The notes below the pieces were generated by a model. It searched no databases. It had not been told where the DNA came from and saw nothing but the letters and a program-made list of their open reading frames with translations. DNA of 64,000 bases from Streptomyces zingiberis (GTDB lineage Bacteria; Actinomycetota; Actinomycetes; Streptomycetales; Streptomycetaceae): the NCBI RefSeq assembly GCF_012034935.1, contig NZ_JAATEN010000002.1, forward strand, positions 1 to 64,000, given 5' to 3'. Shown here piece after piece: positions 10,695 to 20,192 of this stretch; position 1 is the stretch's first letter, and the number at the start of each line of letters is the position of its first letter. Position numbers and translations under genes: made by a program.

Positions 10695-11108
10695 GTGAGC
10701 CAGCGCACGCTCGTCATCCTCAAGCCGGACGCGGTCAGGAGGAAGCTGATCGGCGAGATCATCGGCCGGATCGAGCGCAAGGCGGACTGGCGGGTCAGCG
10801 CGCTGGAGCTGCGCGAGCTGAGCCGCGAGGTGCTGGAGCAGCACTACGCCGAGCACGCCGGCAAGCCGTTCTACGAGCCGCTGATGGAATTCATGGCCTC
10901 CGGTCCGGTGGTGGTCCTGGCCGTCGAGGGCGAACGGGTGATCGAAGGGCTGCGGACGCTGGCCGGCCCCACCGACCCCATCGCCGCCGCGCCGGGCTCC
11001 ATCCGCGGTGACTTCGGCACCATCGTCCGGGAGAACCTCGTCCACGCCTCGGACTCCGAGGAGTCCGCCGAACGCGAGTTCAAGCTTTTCTTCCCCGCGT
11101 CGGCCTGA
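10695..11108 (+). CDS. ndk: Nucleoside diphosphate kinase
   Basis: 137 residues, full length. It moves the gamma phosphate between nucleoside triphosphates and diphosphates through a phosphohistidine. The catalytic histidine is in NLVHASDS and the family opening TLVILKPDAVRR is present. GTG at 10695 is preceded by GAAGGAG at good spacing. It has its own putative promoter (TAGCCT at 10651) and a 14-bp terminator downstream (11159-11192), so it is probably monocistronic. Confidence 0.97.
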   Translation: MSQRTLVILKPDAVRRKLIGEIIGRIERKADWRVSALELRELSREVLEQHYAEHAGKPFYEPLMEFMASGPVVVLAVEGERVIEGLRTLAGPTDPIAAAPGSIRGDFGTIVRENLVHASDSEESAEREFKLFFPASA

Positions 11109-11158
11109 GTCCGCGGCGGCGGAAATCTGACGGAACATCAGGCTTCTACCGCGCCTGA

Positions 11159-11192
11159 CCTGGGGCGGCCGGGAGGTACCGGCCGCCCCAGG
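11159..11192 (+). terminator. Terminator after ndk
   Basis: A perfect 14-bp stem (11159-11172 with 11179-11192) with a 6-nt loop GAGGTA follows the ndk stop by 50 nt and precedes the mreB promoter region. Confidence 0.8.
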
Positions 11193-11310
11193 GCGATTTC
11201 CGGGCCCGTGCGGGAACCCCGCGGCCCGACACGACGTCAGCATGACGAGGGCGCGGGCGCCTCCCCGGGACAATGGGAGGGCCGTCGCGCGGAGTGGCCC
11301 AGGTCGTGAC

Positions 11311-11316
11311 TACCAT
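11311..11316 (+). promoter_or_regulatory. Possible -10 element upstream of mreB
   Basis: TACCAT matches TANNNT and lies 80 nt upstream of the mreB start. I cannot see a good -35 partner. mreB of Streptomyces is known to have several promoters, so this is one candidate only. Confidence 0.3.
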
Positions 11317-11395
11317 GGTGTTCCTCACACCCACCGCTCCTTCCTCCTGACCTCAAACGCCATCATCTCCAGTTGGGAAGGCCAGACATATCCTC

Positions 11396-12427
11396 ATGGG
11401 GAACAACATGTCGTTCATCGGCCGTGACATGGCTATCGACCTCGGTACCGCGAACACCCTGGTCTACGTCCGGGGCCGCGGCATCGTCCTCAATGAGCCC
11501 TCGGTCGTCGCCATCAACACCAACACCGGCGGCATCCTGGCGGTGGGCGCCGAGGCGAAGAAGATGATCGGCCGTACCCCCGGCAACATCGTCGCGGTCC
11601 GCCCCCTCAAGGACGGCGTGATCGCCGACTTCGAGATCACCGAGCGGATGCTCCGCTACTTCATCCTCAAGATCCACAAGCGCCGGTACCTGGCCCGCCC
11701 GCGCGTGGTGATCTGCGTGCCCTCCGGGATCACCGGGGTGGAGCGCCGCGCCGTCATCGAGGCGTCCACCCAGGCCGGCGCGCGGCAGGTGCACATCATC
11801 GAGGAGCCGATGGCCGCCGCGATCGGCTCGGGCCTCCCGGTCCACGAGGCCACCGGCAACATGGTGGTGGACATCGGCGGCGGCACCACCGAGGTCGCGG
11901 TGATCTCCCTCGGCGGCATCGTGACCGCCCAGTCGATCCGGGTCGCCGGTGACGAACTGGACAACGCGATCATCCAGCACATCAAGAAGGAGTACAGCCT
12001 CCTCCTGGGGGAGCGCTCCGCCGAGAGCATCAAGATCACCATTGGTTCGGCCTTCGACTCCGGCCAGGACGAGCACACCGAGATCCGCGGCCGTGACCTG
12101 GTCAGCGGCCTCCCCAAGACGGTGGTCATCTCCGCCGCCGAGGTCCGCAAGGCCATGGAGGAGCCCGTCAACTCCATCGTCGACGCCGTCAAGACCACCC
12201 TCGACAAGTGCCCGCCCGAGCTCTCCGGCGACATCATGGACCGCGGCATCGTCCTCACCGGCGGCGGCGCCCTGCTCCGCGGCCTCGACGAGCGGCTCGG
12301 CGAGGAGACGGGCATGCCGATCCACATCGCCGAGAACCCCCTGGACTCCGTCGCGCTCGGCTCCGGCAAGTGCGTCGAGGAGTTCGAGGCGCTCCAGCAG
12401 GTGCTGGACGCCCAGCCCCGCCGCTGA
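11396..12427 (+). CDS. mreB: Rod-shape/spore-wall actin homologue MreB
   Basis: Bacterial actin, 343 residues, ATP-binding filament protein. Visible are the phosphate-1 loop [11 protein letters not shown], phosphate-2 [11 protein letters not shown] and the adenosine motif [11 protein letters not shown]. In Streptomyces MreB is not needed for hyphal growth but acts at sporulation, helping build the thick spore wall. The start may be ATG 11396 ([11 protein letters not shown]) or ATG 11408 (MSFIGRD); the second has GGGGA close by, the first matches common annotation. A 14-bp hairpin at 12435-12467 separates it from mreC, which would allow mreB to be expressed at a different level from the rest of the cluster. 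Confidence 0.97.
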   Translation: MGNNMSFIGRDMAIDLGTANTLVYVRGRGIVLNEPSVVAINTNTGGILAVGAEAKKMIGRTPGNIVAVRPLKDGVIADFEITERMLRYFILKIHKRRYLARPRVVICVPSGITGVERRAVIEASTQAGARQVHIIEEPMAAAIGSGLPVHEATGNMVVDIGGGTTEVAVISLGGIVTAQSIRVAGDELDNAIIQHIKKEYSLLLGERSAESIKITIGSAFDSGQDEHTEIRGRDLVSGLPKTVVISAAEVRKAMEEPVNSIVDAVKTTLDKCPPELSGDIMDRGIVLTGGGALLRGLDERLGEETGMPIHIAENPLDSVALGSGKCVEEFEALQQVLDAQPRR

Positions 12428-12434
12428 CCGCGGT

Positions 12435-12467
12435 GCGCCGTACGGGCGCTACCCGCCCGTACGGCGC
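12435..12467 (+). terminator. Hairpin between mreB and mreC
   Basis: A perfect 14-bp stem (12435-12448 with 12454-12467) with a CTACC loop begins 8 nt after the mreB stop. It may partly terminate the transcript inside the mre cluster. Confidence 0.65.
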
Positions 12468-12617
12468 GTCACCCGCCCCCGGTCCCGGTAGGACCGGACA
12501 CAGGACCGCACAGCCGGGCCGGTTCCCTCTCCGGACGGAACGGCGGACTCCGGCTGACGACGCCGACGGGCCCGGCCCGCGCCGGGTCCGTCCGACAAGG
12601 AAGGCACGCCGCCGCAG

Positions 12618-13550
12618 GTGAGGGACACACGAGAGAGCCGGCTGCTCCTGGTGCTGCTGATCGCCGTCGCGTTCGCGCTGATCACGGTGGACATCCGCGG
12701 TGGCGAGGCGTCACCGCTCAACGGCGCCCGGGACGCCGCCGCGTCCGCCTTCGGGCCGGTGGAGAACGGCGTCGCGTCGGCCGTCGACCCGATCGGCAAC
12801 GCCATCGGCGCGGTCCGCGACTCCGGTGAGCGCCACGGCCGGATCGCCGCACTGGAGCGCGAGAACGCGGCGCTGAAGCTGAAGCTCGGCAGCGACGAGC
12901 GCACCCGGGGCCGCGCCGCCGAACTCGACAAGATGCTCGGCGCCGCCGGCGCCGGCCGGTACGGCATCAAGGGTGCCCAGGTCATCGCCATAGGAGCCGC
13001 CCAGGGGTTCTCCTGGACGGTCACCATCGACGTCGGCCGCGACGACGGCGTCACCCGCGACATGACCGTGCTCAACGGGGACGGTCTGGTGGGCCGGGTC
13101 ACCACCGTCGCCGCGTCCACCGCGACGGTGGTGCTCGCCAACGACCCCGACTTCACCGTCGGCACCCGGCTGGAGGGCAGTGACGAGCTCGGCTTCGCCA
13201 CCGGCCAGGGCGACCGCGACCTGCGCGTACAGCTGCTGAACGGCAGGACGGTGGTGAAGAAGGGCGACCGGCTGGTCACCTTCGGCTCGCAGGGCAACCG
13301 GCCCTTCGTCCCCGGCGTCCCGGTGGGCGAGGTCACCCGCGTGGACCCGGCCAAGGGGGAGCTGACCCGTACCGTGCAGGTCCGCCCCTACGTGGGCTTC
13401 ACCAAGCTGGACCTCGTCGGCGTCGTCGTCCAGCCGCCCGCGAAGAACCCCCGCGACACCGTGCTGCCCCCCAAGCCGAAGCGGCCCGAGCCGACGCCCA
13501 CGGTCACCGTCACCACCACGCCCACCGCCGCCGCTCTCGACGGGAACTGA
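12618..13550 (+). CDS. mreC: Cell-shape protein MreC
   Basis: 310 residues, a bitopic membrane protein that links MreB filaments to wall enzymes outside the membrane. One N-terminal helix (residues 8-24, LLLVLLIAVAFALITVD) is followed by a coiled coil (ALERENAALKLKLG) and the two-barrel MreC domain (VIAIGAAQGFSWTVTIDVG to the KLDLVGVVV end). The C-terminus is Pro/Thr/Val-rich and extracytoplasmic. GTG at 12618 has AAGGAAGG about 12 nt upstream. MreC of S. coelicolor is reported to be phosphorylated by Ser/Thr kinases in the spore-wall complex. mreD follows after 4 nt. Confidence 0.95.
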   Translation: MRDTRESRLLLVLLIAVAFALITVDIRGGEASPLNGARDAAASAFGPVENGVASAVDPIGNAIGAVRDSGERHGRIAALERENAALKLKLGSDERTRGRAAELDKMLGAAGAGRYGIKGAQVIAIGAAQGFSWTVTIDVGRDDGVTRDMTVLNGDGLVGRVTTVAASTATVVLANDPDFTVGTRLEGSDELGFATGQGDRDLRVQLLNGRTVVKKGDRLVTFGSQGNRPFVPGVPVGEVTRVDPAKGELTRTVQVRPYVGFTKLDLVGVVVQPPAKNPRDTVLPPKPKRPEPTPTVTVTTTPTAAALDGN

Positions 13551-13554
13551 CACC

Positions 13555-14298
13555 GTGCGCCTCAAATCCGTCCTGCTCTCGGCCGTCCTCGTCGTCGTCG
13601 CCCTGGTCGTGCAGGTGAGCGTCCTCGCCCGGTTGCAGCTTCCCGGGGCGGTGCCGGACCTGACGCTGCTGGTGGTCCTGGGCCTGGCGCTGGTCTACGG
13701 CCATGTGGGGGGCGCCCTGGTCGGTTTCTCCGCGGGGCTGCTCGCCGACCTCGCGCCGCCCGCCGACCACGCCGTGGGCCGCTACGCCCTCGTCCTCTGC
13801 GTGGTCGGCTACCTCACCGGCCTCGCCAAGCCGGAGAGCGGCCGGCTCCGCTCCGCCACCGCCCCGCTGGCGGCCGTCGTCCTCGCCGCGGTCGGCACCA
13901 CCCTGCTCTACGCGGGCGTCGGCGCCCTTGTCGGCGACACCTCCGCCCGCCAGGTCGGCCTGCCCGGCCTGCTCCTCACCGCCGCCCTGTACGACCTGCT
14001 GCTGGCGCCCTTCGTGGTGCCCGGCGTGATGGCCCTGGCCCGCCGCACCGAGAAGGACCCGCTGGCGGAGGCCGCCGGGGGCGGCACGGCCGGGGCCGAG
14101 GGCTCCGTCTACGGCGGGTGGCTCAGCTCGGGCGCGGGCCAGCGGCTGCGCGGCTCCACCGGCAAGCTGGGCGGCGGCAGACTCGGCGGCACGGGCCGGC
14201 TGGGCGGCCGCATCGGCGGCCAGCGCGGCGGTCTCCTCACCGGCGGCCGCTCCTCCCGGGTGAAGACCGGACGGATCAAGGGGGTCAAGCGGCTGTGA
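13555..14298 (+). CDS. mreD: Cell-shape membrane protein MreD
   Basis: 247 residues. The first ~165 residues contain about five membrane helices typical of MreD, which works with MreC and RodA/PBP2. The last ~70 residues are an unusual Gly/Arg/Leu-rich basic tail (KLGGGRLGGTGRLGGRIGG) predicted to be disordered and cytoplasmic; E. coli MreD lacks such a tail. GTG at 13555 follows the mreC stop by 4 nt, so coupling is likely. There is a 130-nt gap before mrdA. Confidence 0.93.
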   Translation: MRLKSVLLSAVLVVVALVVQVSVLARLQLPGAVPDLTLLVVLGLALVYGHVGGALVGFSAGLLADLAPPADHAVGRYALVLCVVGYLTGLAKPESGRLRSATAPLAAVVLAAVGTTLLYAGVGALVGDTSARQVGLPGLLLTAALYDLLLAPFVVPGVMALARRTEKDPLAEAAGGGTAGAEGSVYGGWLSSGAGQRLRGSTGKLGGGRLGGTGRLGGRIGGQRGGLLTGGRSSRVKTGRIKGVKRL

Positions 14299-14428
14299 GC
14301 CGGCACCCCGACCGACTCCCGCGCAGCGGCCGGCCCCGCGCCGGCCGGCTCCGCACCGACCGATCGACGCGCACCGGCCGCCCGGCCCGGACCGCGCCGC
14401 CGGCTCCGTCACCTCAGGGGGCAGTGCT

Positions 14429-16600
14429 GTGAGCAACATCCGGGAGACCGGACGCACGACCCGGGTCACCCTCCGGCTCGTCGCCATCCAGGTCCTCGTC
14501 CTCTCCCTTTTGGCCACCCTCGCGGGGCGGCTGTGGTTCATCCAGATCCGCAACGGCGACGAGTACACCGCGGCCGCCGCGGGCAACCACGTCCAGCAGG
14601 TGGTCAAGCCCGCCGTCCGCGGCTCCATCCTCGACGCCCGCGGCGTGCCGCTCGCCGACAACGAGACCCGGCTCGTCGTCTCCGCCAGCCGGACCGAGCT
14701 GATGAAGATGAAGGACGACGGCGAGGCCGTGCTGGTCCGCCTCGCCGATCTGCTCGGGATGGAGCCGAAGGAGGTCAGGGAGAAGGTCCGGCTCTGCGAC
14801 TCCGAGACCCCGCAGCCCTGCTGGAACGGCTCGCCGTACCAGCCCATCCCGGTCACCGACGAGGCCACCACCCAGCAGGCGCTGGTGATCCGCGAGCGGG
14901 CCGAGGAGTTCCCGGGGATCATCGCCGAGCCCACCGCCGTACGGCGCTACGCCGCGCCCAGCGGCGCCGACACCGCGCAGGCCCTCGGCTACCTCTCGCC
15001 GGTCACCGACGAGGAGATCAAGGAGGCCGAGGACGGCGATTCGCCCTTCCTCCGCTCCGACCAGGTGGGCCGCTCCGGCCTGGAGCGCACCTACGACTCC
15101 TGGCTGCGCGGCAAGGCCGGCGTCACCCGCTACGAGGTGGACAAGCTCGGCCGGGTCATGGACACCACCGAGTCCAGCCCCGCCGTCGCCGGCCACAACC
15201 TGATCACCAGCATCGACGCCCGGGTGCAGGCCCTCGCCGAGAAGGAACTCGACAAGGCGATGAAGGCGGCCCGCCTGGAGTTCGACCGCAACACCAACCG
15301 GAACTACAAGGCCGACGCCGGCGCCATCGTCGTGATGGAGGCGAGGACGGGCCGCGTGGTCGCCATGGCCTCCAACCCGGACTACGACCCCAACGCCTGG
15401 GTCGGCGGGATCTCCGGCAAGGACTACGCGAAGCTGACCCGGAAGAAGTCCAACTACCCGCTGCTCAACCGCGCGATCCAGGGCCAGGCCGCCCCCGGCT
15501 CCATCTTCAAGGTCGTCCCCACCGCCGCCGCGGTCAAGGCGGGTTACGACTTCGGCGGCAGCTACCCCTGCACCAGCTCGTACTCGGTCGGCGGGCAGAC
15601 CTTCAAGAACTTCGAGTCCGAGGACCACGGCTCGATCGACCTCGGCCGCGCGCTGGAGGTCTCCTGCGACACCGTCTTCTACCGGCTCGCCCACGACCAG
15701 TGGCGCAAGGACGGCGGCACGAAGCCGAAGAAGAGCGCCGAGGACTGGTTCTACAAGACCGCCCACCAGTTCGGCCTGGGCAAGGAGACCGGTGTCGACC
15801 TCCCCAACGAGGTCTCCGGCCGGATCCCCGACCGCCAGTGGAAGAAGGACTACTGGAAGGCCAGCAAGGACACCTGGTGCGAGCGCGCCGAGCAGTGGCC
15901 CGAGAAGAAGGACTACGTCACCCGGCTCTCCCGGGAGAACTGCCTCGGCGGCATGCTGCTCCACTACTACGACGCGATCAACTACTCCATCGGCCAGGGG
16001 GACACCCTCGTCACCCCGATCCAGATGGCGGCCGTCTACGCGGCGCTCAGCAACGGCGGCACGCTGCACGCCCCCACCCTCGGCAAGGCGATCGTCAGCC
16101 CCGACGGCAAGAAGGTCGAGAAGATCGAGCCGAAGGTGAACGGCAAGCTGCCGGTGAGCAAGAAGACGCTCGAGCAGATGGACTCCGCCCTGGAGGGCGT
16201 CGCGACCCGCGGCACCGCCGCCTGGCGGTTCGGCGGCTGGCCGCAGAACGAGATCCCCATGCACGCCAAGACCGGCACCGCGGAGGTCTACGGCAAGCAG
16301 ACCACCTCCTGGTTCGCCACCTACACCGACGACTACGCCATCGTCATGACGATCTCCCAGGGCGGCACCGGTTCCGGCGCCTCCGCCCCCGCCGTGCGCA
16401 ACATCTACAACGCCCTCTACGGCATCGGCGGTGGCGGCGGCATCGACAAGAAGCGGGCCCTGCTGCCCGAGCCGCAGAAGAACCTCCCGAAGATCCGCCC
16501 CGACGGCTCCATCAAGGCCGCCGAGATCCTCCCCGAGAAGCATCTGAAGGAAGACGAGCCCGGCACCGGCACCGGCACCGGACCCGGGGGCGCCGAGTGA
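14429..16600 (+). CDS. mrdA: Penicillin-binding protein 2 (peptidoglycan transpeptidase)
   Basis: Class B PBP, 723 residues, the transpeptidase partner of RodA. An N-terminal anchor helix (about residues 12-30) is followed by the PBP dimer domain (GSILDARGVPLADN) and the transpeptidase domain. The nucleophile motif SIFK starts at Ser358, the second motif serine is Ser520 (YSIGQGD) and the KTG motif is at 614-616 (HAKTGTAE). The C-terminus ends in a Gly/Thr repeat (GTGTGTGPGG). GTG at 14429 has AGGGGG at good spacing. rodA overlaps its stop by 4 nt. The orthologue in S. coelicolor belongs to the mre spore-wall cluster. Confidence 0.96.
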   Translation: MSNIRETGRTTRVTLRLVAIQVLVLSLLATLAGRLWFIQIRNGDEYTAAAAGNHVQQVVKPAVRGSILDARGVPLADNETRLVVSASRTELMKMKDDGEAVLVRLADLLGMEPKEVREKVRLCDSETPQPCWNGSPYQPIPVTDEATTQQALVIRERAEEFPGIIAEPTAVRRYAAPSGADTAQALGYLSPVTDEEIKEAEDGDSPFLRSDQVGRSGLERTYDSWLRGKAGVTRYEVDKLGRVMDTTESSPAVAGHNLITSIDARVQALAEKELDKAMKAARLEFDRNTNRNYKADAGAIVVMEARTGRVVAMASNPDYDPNAWVGGISGKDYAKLTRKKSNYPLLNRAIQGQAAPGSIFKVVPTAAAVKAGYDFGGSYPCTSSYSVGGQTFKNFESEDHGSIDLGRALEVSCDTVFYRLAHDQWRKDGGTKPKKSAEDWFYKTAHQFGLGKETGVDLPNEVSGRIPDRQWKKDYWKASKDTWCERAEQWPEKKDYVTRLSRENCLGGMLLHYYDAINYSIGQGDTLVTPIQMAAVYAALSNGGTLHAPTLGKAIVSPDGKKVEKIEPKVNGKLPVSKKTLEQMDSALEGVATRGTAAWRFGGWPQNEIPMHAKTGTAEVYGKQTTSWFATYTDDYAIVMTISQGGTGSGASAPAVRNIYNALYGIGGGGGIDKKRALLPEPQKNLPKIRPDGSIKAAEILPEKHLKEDEPGTGTGTGPGGAE

Positions 16601-17790
16601 CCGCCCACGGCTTCTCCGTCCGCCGCTACGCCCCCAAGCAGGGCGTCTGGGAGCGGATGACCGCCCGCGACTCGGTGCTGCGCCGCATGGACTGGCCGCT
16701 GACGCTGGCCGCGCTGGCGCTCTCCGGGCTGGGCTCGCTGCTGGTGTGGTCCGCCACCCGTAACCGCACCGAGCTGAACAACGGGGACCCGTACGGCTTC
16801 CTCGTCCGGCACTCCGTCAACATCGGCATCGGTCTCGTCCTCATGGTGGGCACCGTCTGGCTGGGCCACCGCACCCTGCGCGGCGCGGTGCCGGTGCTCT
16901 ACGGGCTCTCCGTGGTGCTCGTCGCCCTCGTCCTGACCCCCCTGGGCACGACGATCAACGGGGCGCACGCCTGGCTGGACATCGGCGGCTTCTCCCTCCA
17001 GCCCTCGGAGTTCACCAAGATCACCATTGTGCTCGGGATGGCGATGCTGCTGGCCGAGCGGGTGGACGCGGGGGACCGGACGTATCCCGACCACCGCACC
17101 GTCCTCCAGGCGCTCGGGCTTGCCGCCCTGCCCATGGCGATCATCATGCTCATGCCGGACCTCGGCTCGGTGATGGTCATGGCGGTGATGGTGCTCGGGG
17201 TGCTGCTCGCCTCCGGCGCGTCCAACCGCTGGGTCTTCGGCCTGATGGGCGCCGGGGCCGCCGGCGCCGTCCTCGTCTGGCAGCTCGGGGTGCTCGACGA
17301 GTACCAGATCAACCGGTTCGCCGCCTTCGCCAACCCCGAGCTGGACCCGGCGGGCGTCGGCTACAACACCAACCAGGCCCGCATCGCCATCGGCTCCGGC
17401 GGCCTGCACGGCACCGGCCTCTTCAACGGCACCCAGACCACCGGCCAGTTCGTCCCCGAACAGCAGACGGACTTCATCTTCACCGTCGCCGGGGAGGAGC
17501 TCGGCTTCCTCGGAGCGGGGCTGATCATACTGCTGCTCGGCGTGATCCTCTGGCGCGCCTGCCGCATCGCCCGCGACACCACCGAGCTCTACGGCACGAT
17601 CGTGGCCACCGGCATCATCGCCTGGTTCGCCTTCCAGTCCTTCGAGAACATCGGGATGACCCTGGGCATCATGCCCGTCGCCGGGCTGCCCCTGCCGTTC
17701 GTCTCCTACGGCGGCACCTCGATGTTCGCGGTCTGGATCGCCGTCGGCCTGCTCCAGTCGATCAAGGTGCAGCGGCCCATGTCCGCCTGA
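16597..17790 (+). CDS. rodA: SEDS peptidoglycan polymerase RodA (Sfr-type)
   Basis: 397 residues with about ten membrane helices. SEDS proteins polymerise lipid II into glycan strands with a class B PBP. Conserved pieces visible are INGAHAWLDIGGFSLQPSEFTK, YNTNQARIAIGSGG, FVPEQQTDFIFTVAGEELGF and PLPFVSYGGTS. The GTG start at 16597 overlaps the mrdA stop (GTGA), which indicates translational coupling with its PBP2 partner. The longer frame above this GTG is an antiphase shadow of mrdA. This is the last gene of the mre cluster. Confidence 0.96.
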   Translation: MTAHGFSVRRYAPKQGVWERMTARDSVLRRMDWPLTLAALALSGLGSLLVWSATRNRTELNNGDPYGFLVRHSVNIGIGLVLMVGTVWLGHRTLRGAVPVLYGLSVVLVALVLTPLGTTINGAHAWLDIGGFSLQPSEFTKITIVLGMAMLLAERVDAGDRTYPDHRTVLQALGLAALPMAIIMLMPDLGSVMVMAVMVLGVLLASGASNRWVFGLMGAGAAGAVLVWQLGVLDEYQINRFAAFANPELDPAGVGYNTNQARIAIGSGGLHGTGLFNGTQTTGQFVPEQQTDFIFTVAGEELGFLGAGLIILLLGVILWRACRIARDTTELYGTIVATGIIAWFAFQSFENIGMTLGIMPVAGLPLPFVSYGGTSMFAVWIAVGLLQSIKVQRPMSA

Positions 17791-17854
17791 CCCGCTCCGC
17801 CCCCGCGGTCCCCGGCCCGCGCCGCCCGCGCCGGGAGGGGCCCGGCACGGGCGG

Positions 17855-17860
17855 TACGCT
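17855..17860 (+). promoter_or_regulatory. -10 element upstream of the TIGR03960 gene
   Basis: TACGCT lies 37 nt upstream of the ATG at 17897. It would give a leader of about 30 nt containing GAGAGA near that ATG. No clear -35 hexamer is visible. Confidence 0.4.
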
Positions 17861-17896
17861 GGATGGTCCCCCTATCCGCTCATGAGAGACATCACG

Positions 17897-19825
17897 ATGC
17901 CTGTCGAGTCGGTCTTCCCACGCCTGGAAGCGCTTCTCCCGCACGTACAGAAGCCCATCCAGTACGTCGGCGGAGAGCTCAACTCCACCGTCAAGGACTG
18001 GGATGCCTGTGACGTCCGCTGGGCGCTCATGTACCCGGACGCCTACGAGATCGGACTGCCCAACCAGGGCGTCATGATCCTCTACGAGGTGCTCAACGAG
18101 CGCGAGGGCGTCCTCGCCGAACGCACCTACAGCGTCTGGCCCGACCTCGAGAAGCTGATGCGCGAGCAGGGGGTGCCCCAGTTCACCGTGGACGCGCACC
18201 GCCCCGTGAAGGCGTTCGACGTCCTCGGCCTGAGCTTCTCCACCGAGCTCGGCTACACCAACATGCTCACCGCCCTCGATCTGTCGGGCATCCCGCTGAC
18301 CGCCGCCGAGCGCACCGACGAGGACCCGATCGTGCTGGCCGGCGGGCACGCCGCCTTCAACCCGGAGCCGGTCGCCGAGTTCATCGACTGCGCCGTCATC
18401 GGCGACGGCGAGCAGGCCGTGCTGGCCATCACCGACATCATCCGGGACTGGAAGGCCGCGGGCCGCCCCGGTGGCCGCGACGAGCTGCTGCTCCGGCTGG
18501 CGAAGACCGGCGGCGTGTACGTCCCGAAGTTCTACGACGTCGAGTACCTGCCGGACGGCCGGATCGGGCGGGTCGTGCCCAACGCCTCCGGGGTGCCGTG
18601 GCGGGTCTCCAAGCACACCGTCATGGACCTCGACGAGTGGCCGTACCCCAAGCAGCCCCTGGTGCCGCTCGCCGAGACGGTGCACGAGCGGATGTCCGTG
18701 GAGATCTTCCGCGGCTGCACCCGTGGCTGCCGCTTCTGCCAGGCCGGCATGATCACCCGCCCGGTGCGCGAGCGGAGCATCACCGGCATCGGCGAGATGG
18801 TCGACAAGGGCCTGAAGAGCACCGGCTTCGAAGAGGTCGGCCTGCTCTCCCTCTCCTCCGCGGACCACAGCGAGATCGGCGACATCGCCAAGGGCCTGGC
18901 CGACCGCTACGAGGAGGACAAGGTCGGCCTCTCCCTGCCGTCCACCCGGGTCGACGCCTTCAACATCGACCTCGCCAACGAGCTGACCCGCAACGGCCGC
19001 CGCTCCGGCCTCACCTTCGCCCCCGAGGGCGGCTCCGAGCGCATCCGCAAGGTCATCAACAAGATGGTCTCCGAGGAGGACCTGATCCGCACGGTCGCCA
19101 CCGCCTACGGCAACGGCTGGCGCCAGGTGAAGCTCTACTTCATGTGCGGCCTGCCCACGGAGACCGACGAGGACGTGCTGCAGATCGGCGACATGGCGGT
19201 CAACGTCATCGCCAAGGGGCGCGAGGTCTCCGGCTCCAACGACATCCGCTGCACCGTCTCCATCGGCGGATTCGTCCCCAAGCCGCACACCCCGTTCCAG
19301 TGGGCGCCGCAGCTCTCCGCGGAGGAGACCGACGCGCGGCTGACCAAGCTGCGGGAGAAGATCCGCGGCGACAAGAAGTACGGCCGCTCCATCGGCTTCC
19401 GCTACCACGACGGCAAGCCCGGCATCGTCGAGGGCCTGCTCTCCCGCGGCGACCGGCGGATCGGCGCCGTCATCCGCGCCGTGTACGAGGACGGCGGTCG
19501 GTTCGACGGCTGGCGCGAGTACTTCTCCTACGACCGCTGGATGGAGTGCGCGGCGAAGGCGCTGGCGCCGCAGGGCGTGGACGTCGACTGGTACACCACC
19601 CGCGAGCGGACCTACGAGGAGGTCCTGCCCTGGGACCACCTCGACTCCGGCCTGGACAAGGACTGGCTCTGGGAGGACTGGCAGGACGCCCTCGACGAGA
19701 CCGAGGTCGAGGACTGCCGCTGGACCCCGTGCTTCGACTGCGGGGTCTGCCCGCAGCTCGACCTCGACATCCAGGTCGGGCCCACCGGCAAGAAGCTGCT
19801 GCCGCTGTCCGTGGTCAACAAGTAG
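17897..19825 (+). CDS. TIGR03960 family B12-binding-domain/radical SAM protein
   Basis: 642 residues from ATG 17897 (MPVESVFPRLEALLP); an upstream ATG at 17882 adds five residues but lacks a ribosome site, while GAGAGA precedes 17897. The N-terminal region resembles a cobalamin-binding fold, and the radical-SAM cluster motif CxxxCxxC is in GCTRGCRFC. The C-terminus carries extra Cys pairs (CRWTPCFDCGVC), a possible second iron-sulfur site. This family is conserved next to TIGR03936 proteins and RNase E/G in many bacteria; the substrate is unknown. tRNA or rRNA modification would suit the neighbourhood but is inference. Confidence 0.93.
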   Translation: MPVESVFPRLEALLPHVQKPIQYVGGELNSTVKDWDACDVRWALMYPDAYEIGLPNQGVMILYEVLNEREGVLAERTYSVWPDLEKLMREQGVPQFTVDAHRPVKAFDVLGLSFSTELGYTNMLTALDLSGIPLTAAERTDEDPIVLAGGHAAFNPEPVAEFIDCAVIGDGEQAVLAITDIIRDWKAAGRPGGRDELLLRLAKTGGVYVPKFYDVEYLPDGRIGRVVPNASGVPWRVSKHTVMDLDEWPYPKQPLVPLAETVHERMSVEIFRGCTRGCRFCQAGMITRPVRERSITGIGEMVDKGLKSTGFEEVGLLSLSSADHSEIGDIAKGLADRYEEDKVGLSLPSTRVDAFNIDLANELTRNGRRSGLTFAPEGGSERIRKVINKMVSEEDLIRTVATAYGNGWRQVKLYFMCGLPTETDEDVLQIGDMAVNVIAKGREVSGSNDIRCTVSIGGFVPKPHTPFQWAPQLSAEETDARLTKLREKIRGDKKYGRSIGFRYHDGKPGIVEGLLSRGDRRIGAVIRAVYEDGGRFDGWREYFSYDRWMECAAKALAPQGVDVDWYTTRERTYEEVLPWDHLDSGLDKDWLWEDWQDALDETEVEDCRWTPCFDCGVCPQLDLDIQVGPTGKKLLPLSVVNK

Positions 19826-20192
19826 GCCCGGGGCGGCCGGGGAGCGGCCGCCCGCCCCCCCGCCCGCCCCCCGCCGCCGGTGCCCCCCGCCGGTGCCACG
19901 GCCGTGCTCCGGCCGGAGGCGCCGGCGGGACGGTGCTCCCCCGGACACCGCGTGACGCGGTGCCCGCCGTGCGCCGATACCCGCCGGGCACCGGCGGACG
20001 GGCCTCGCGGAGACGGGTGCGCGGCGGCCGGACAGGGCCTCCGCTGACGCCGCCCCGGCCCGCCTCGCCGGTGGCCCGGCCCGCTCCGCGGGCCCCGTCC
20101 GGCGAGGGAACGCGGCCCTCCGGGAACTTCACGGGGGCATGACACGTACCCTGGGGAGAGGACGACCGCGACTCACGAAGGACTGAGCGACC
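19826..20192 (+). other. Intergenic region between the two radical-SAM-linked genes
   Basis: 367 nt. A hairpin at 19831-19853 (9-bp stem, GGGAG loop) begins 6 nt after the upstream stop and is a likely terminator. A -10-like TACCCT sits at 20147-20152, about 40 nt before the CTG start at 20193. The C/G-rich stretch between shows no gene. Confidence 0.5.
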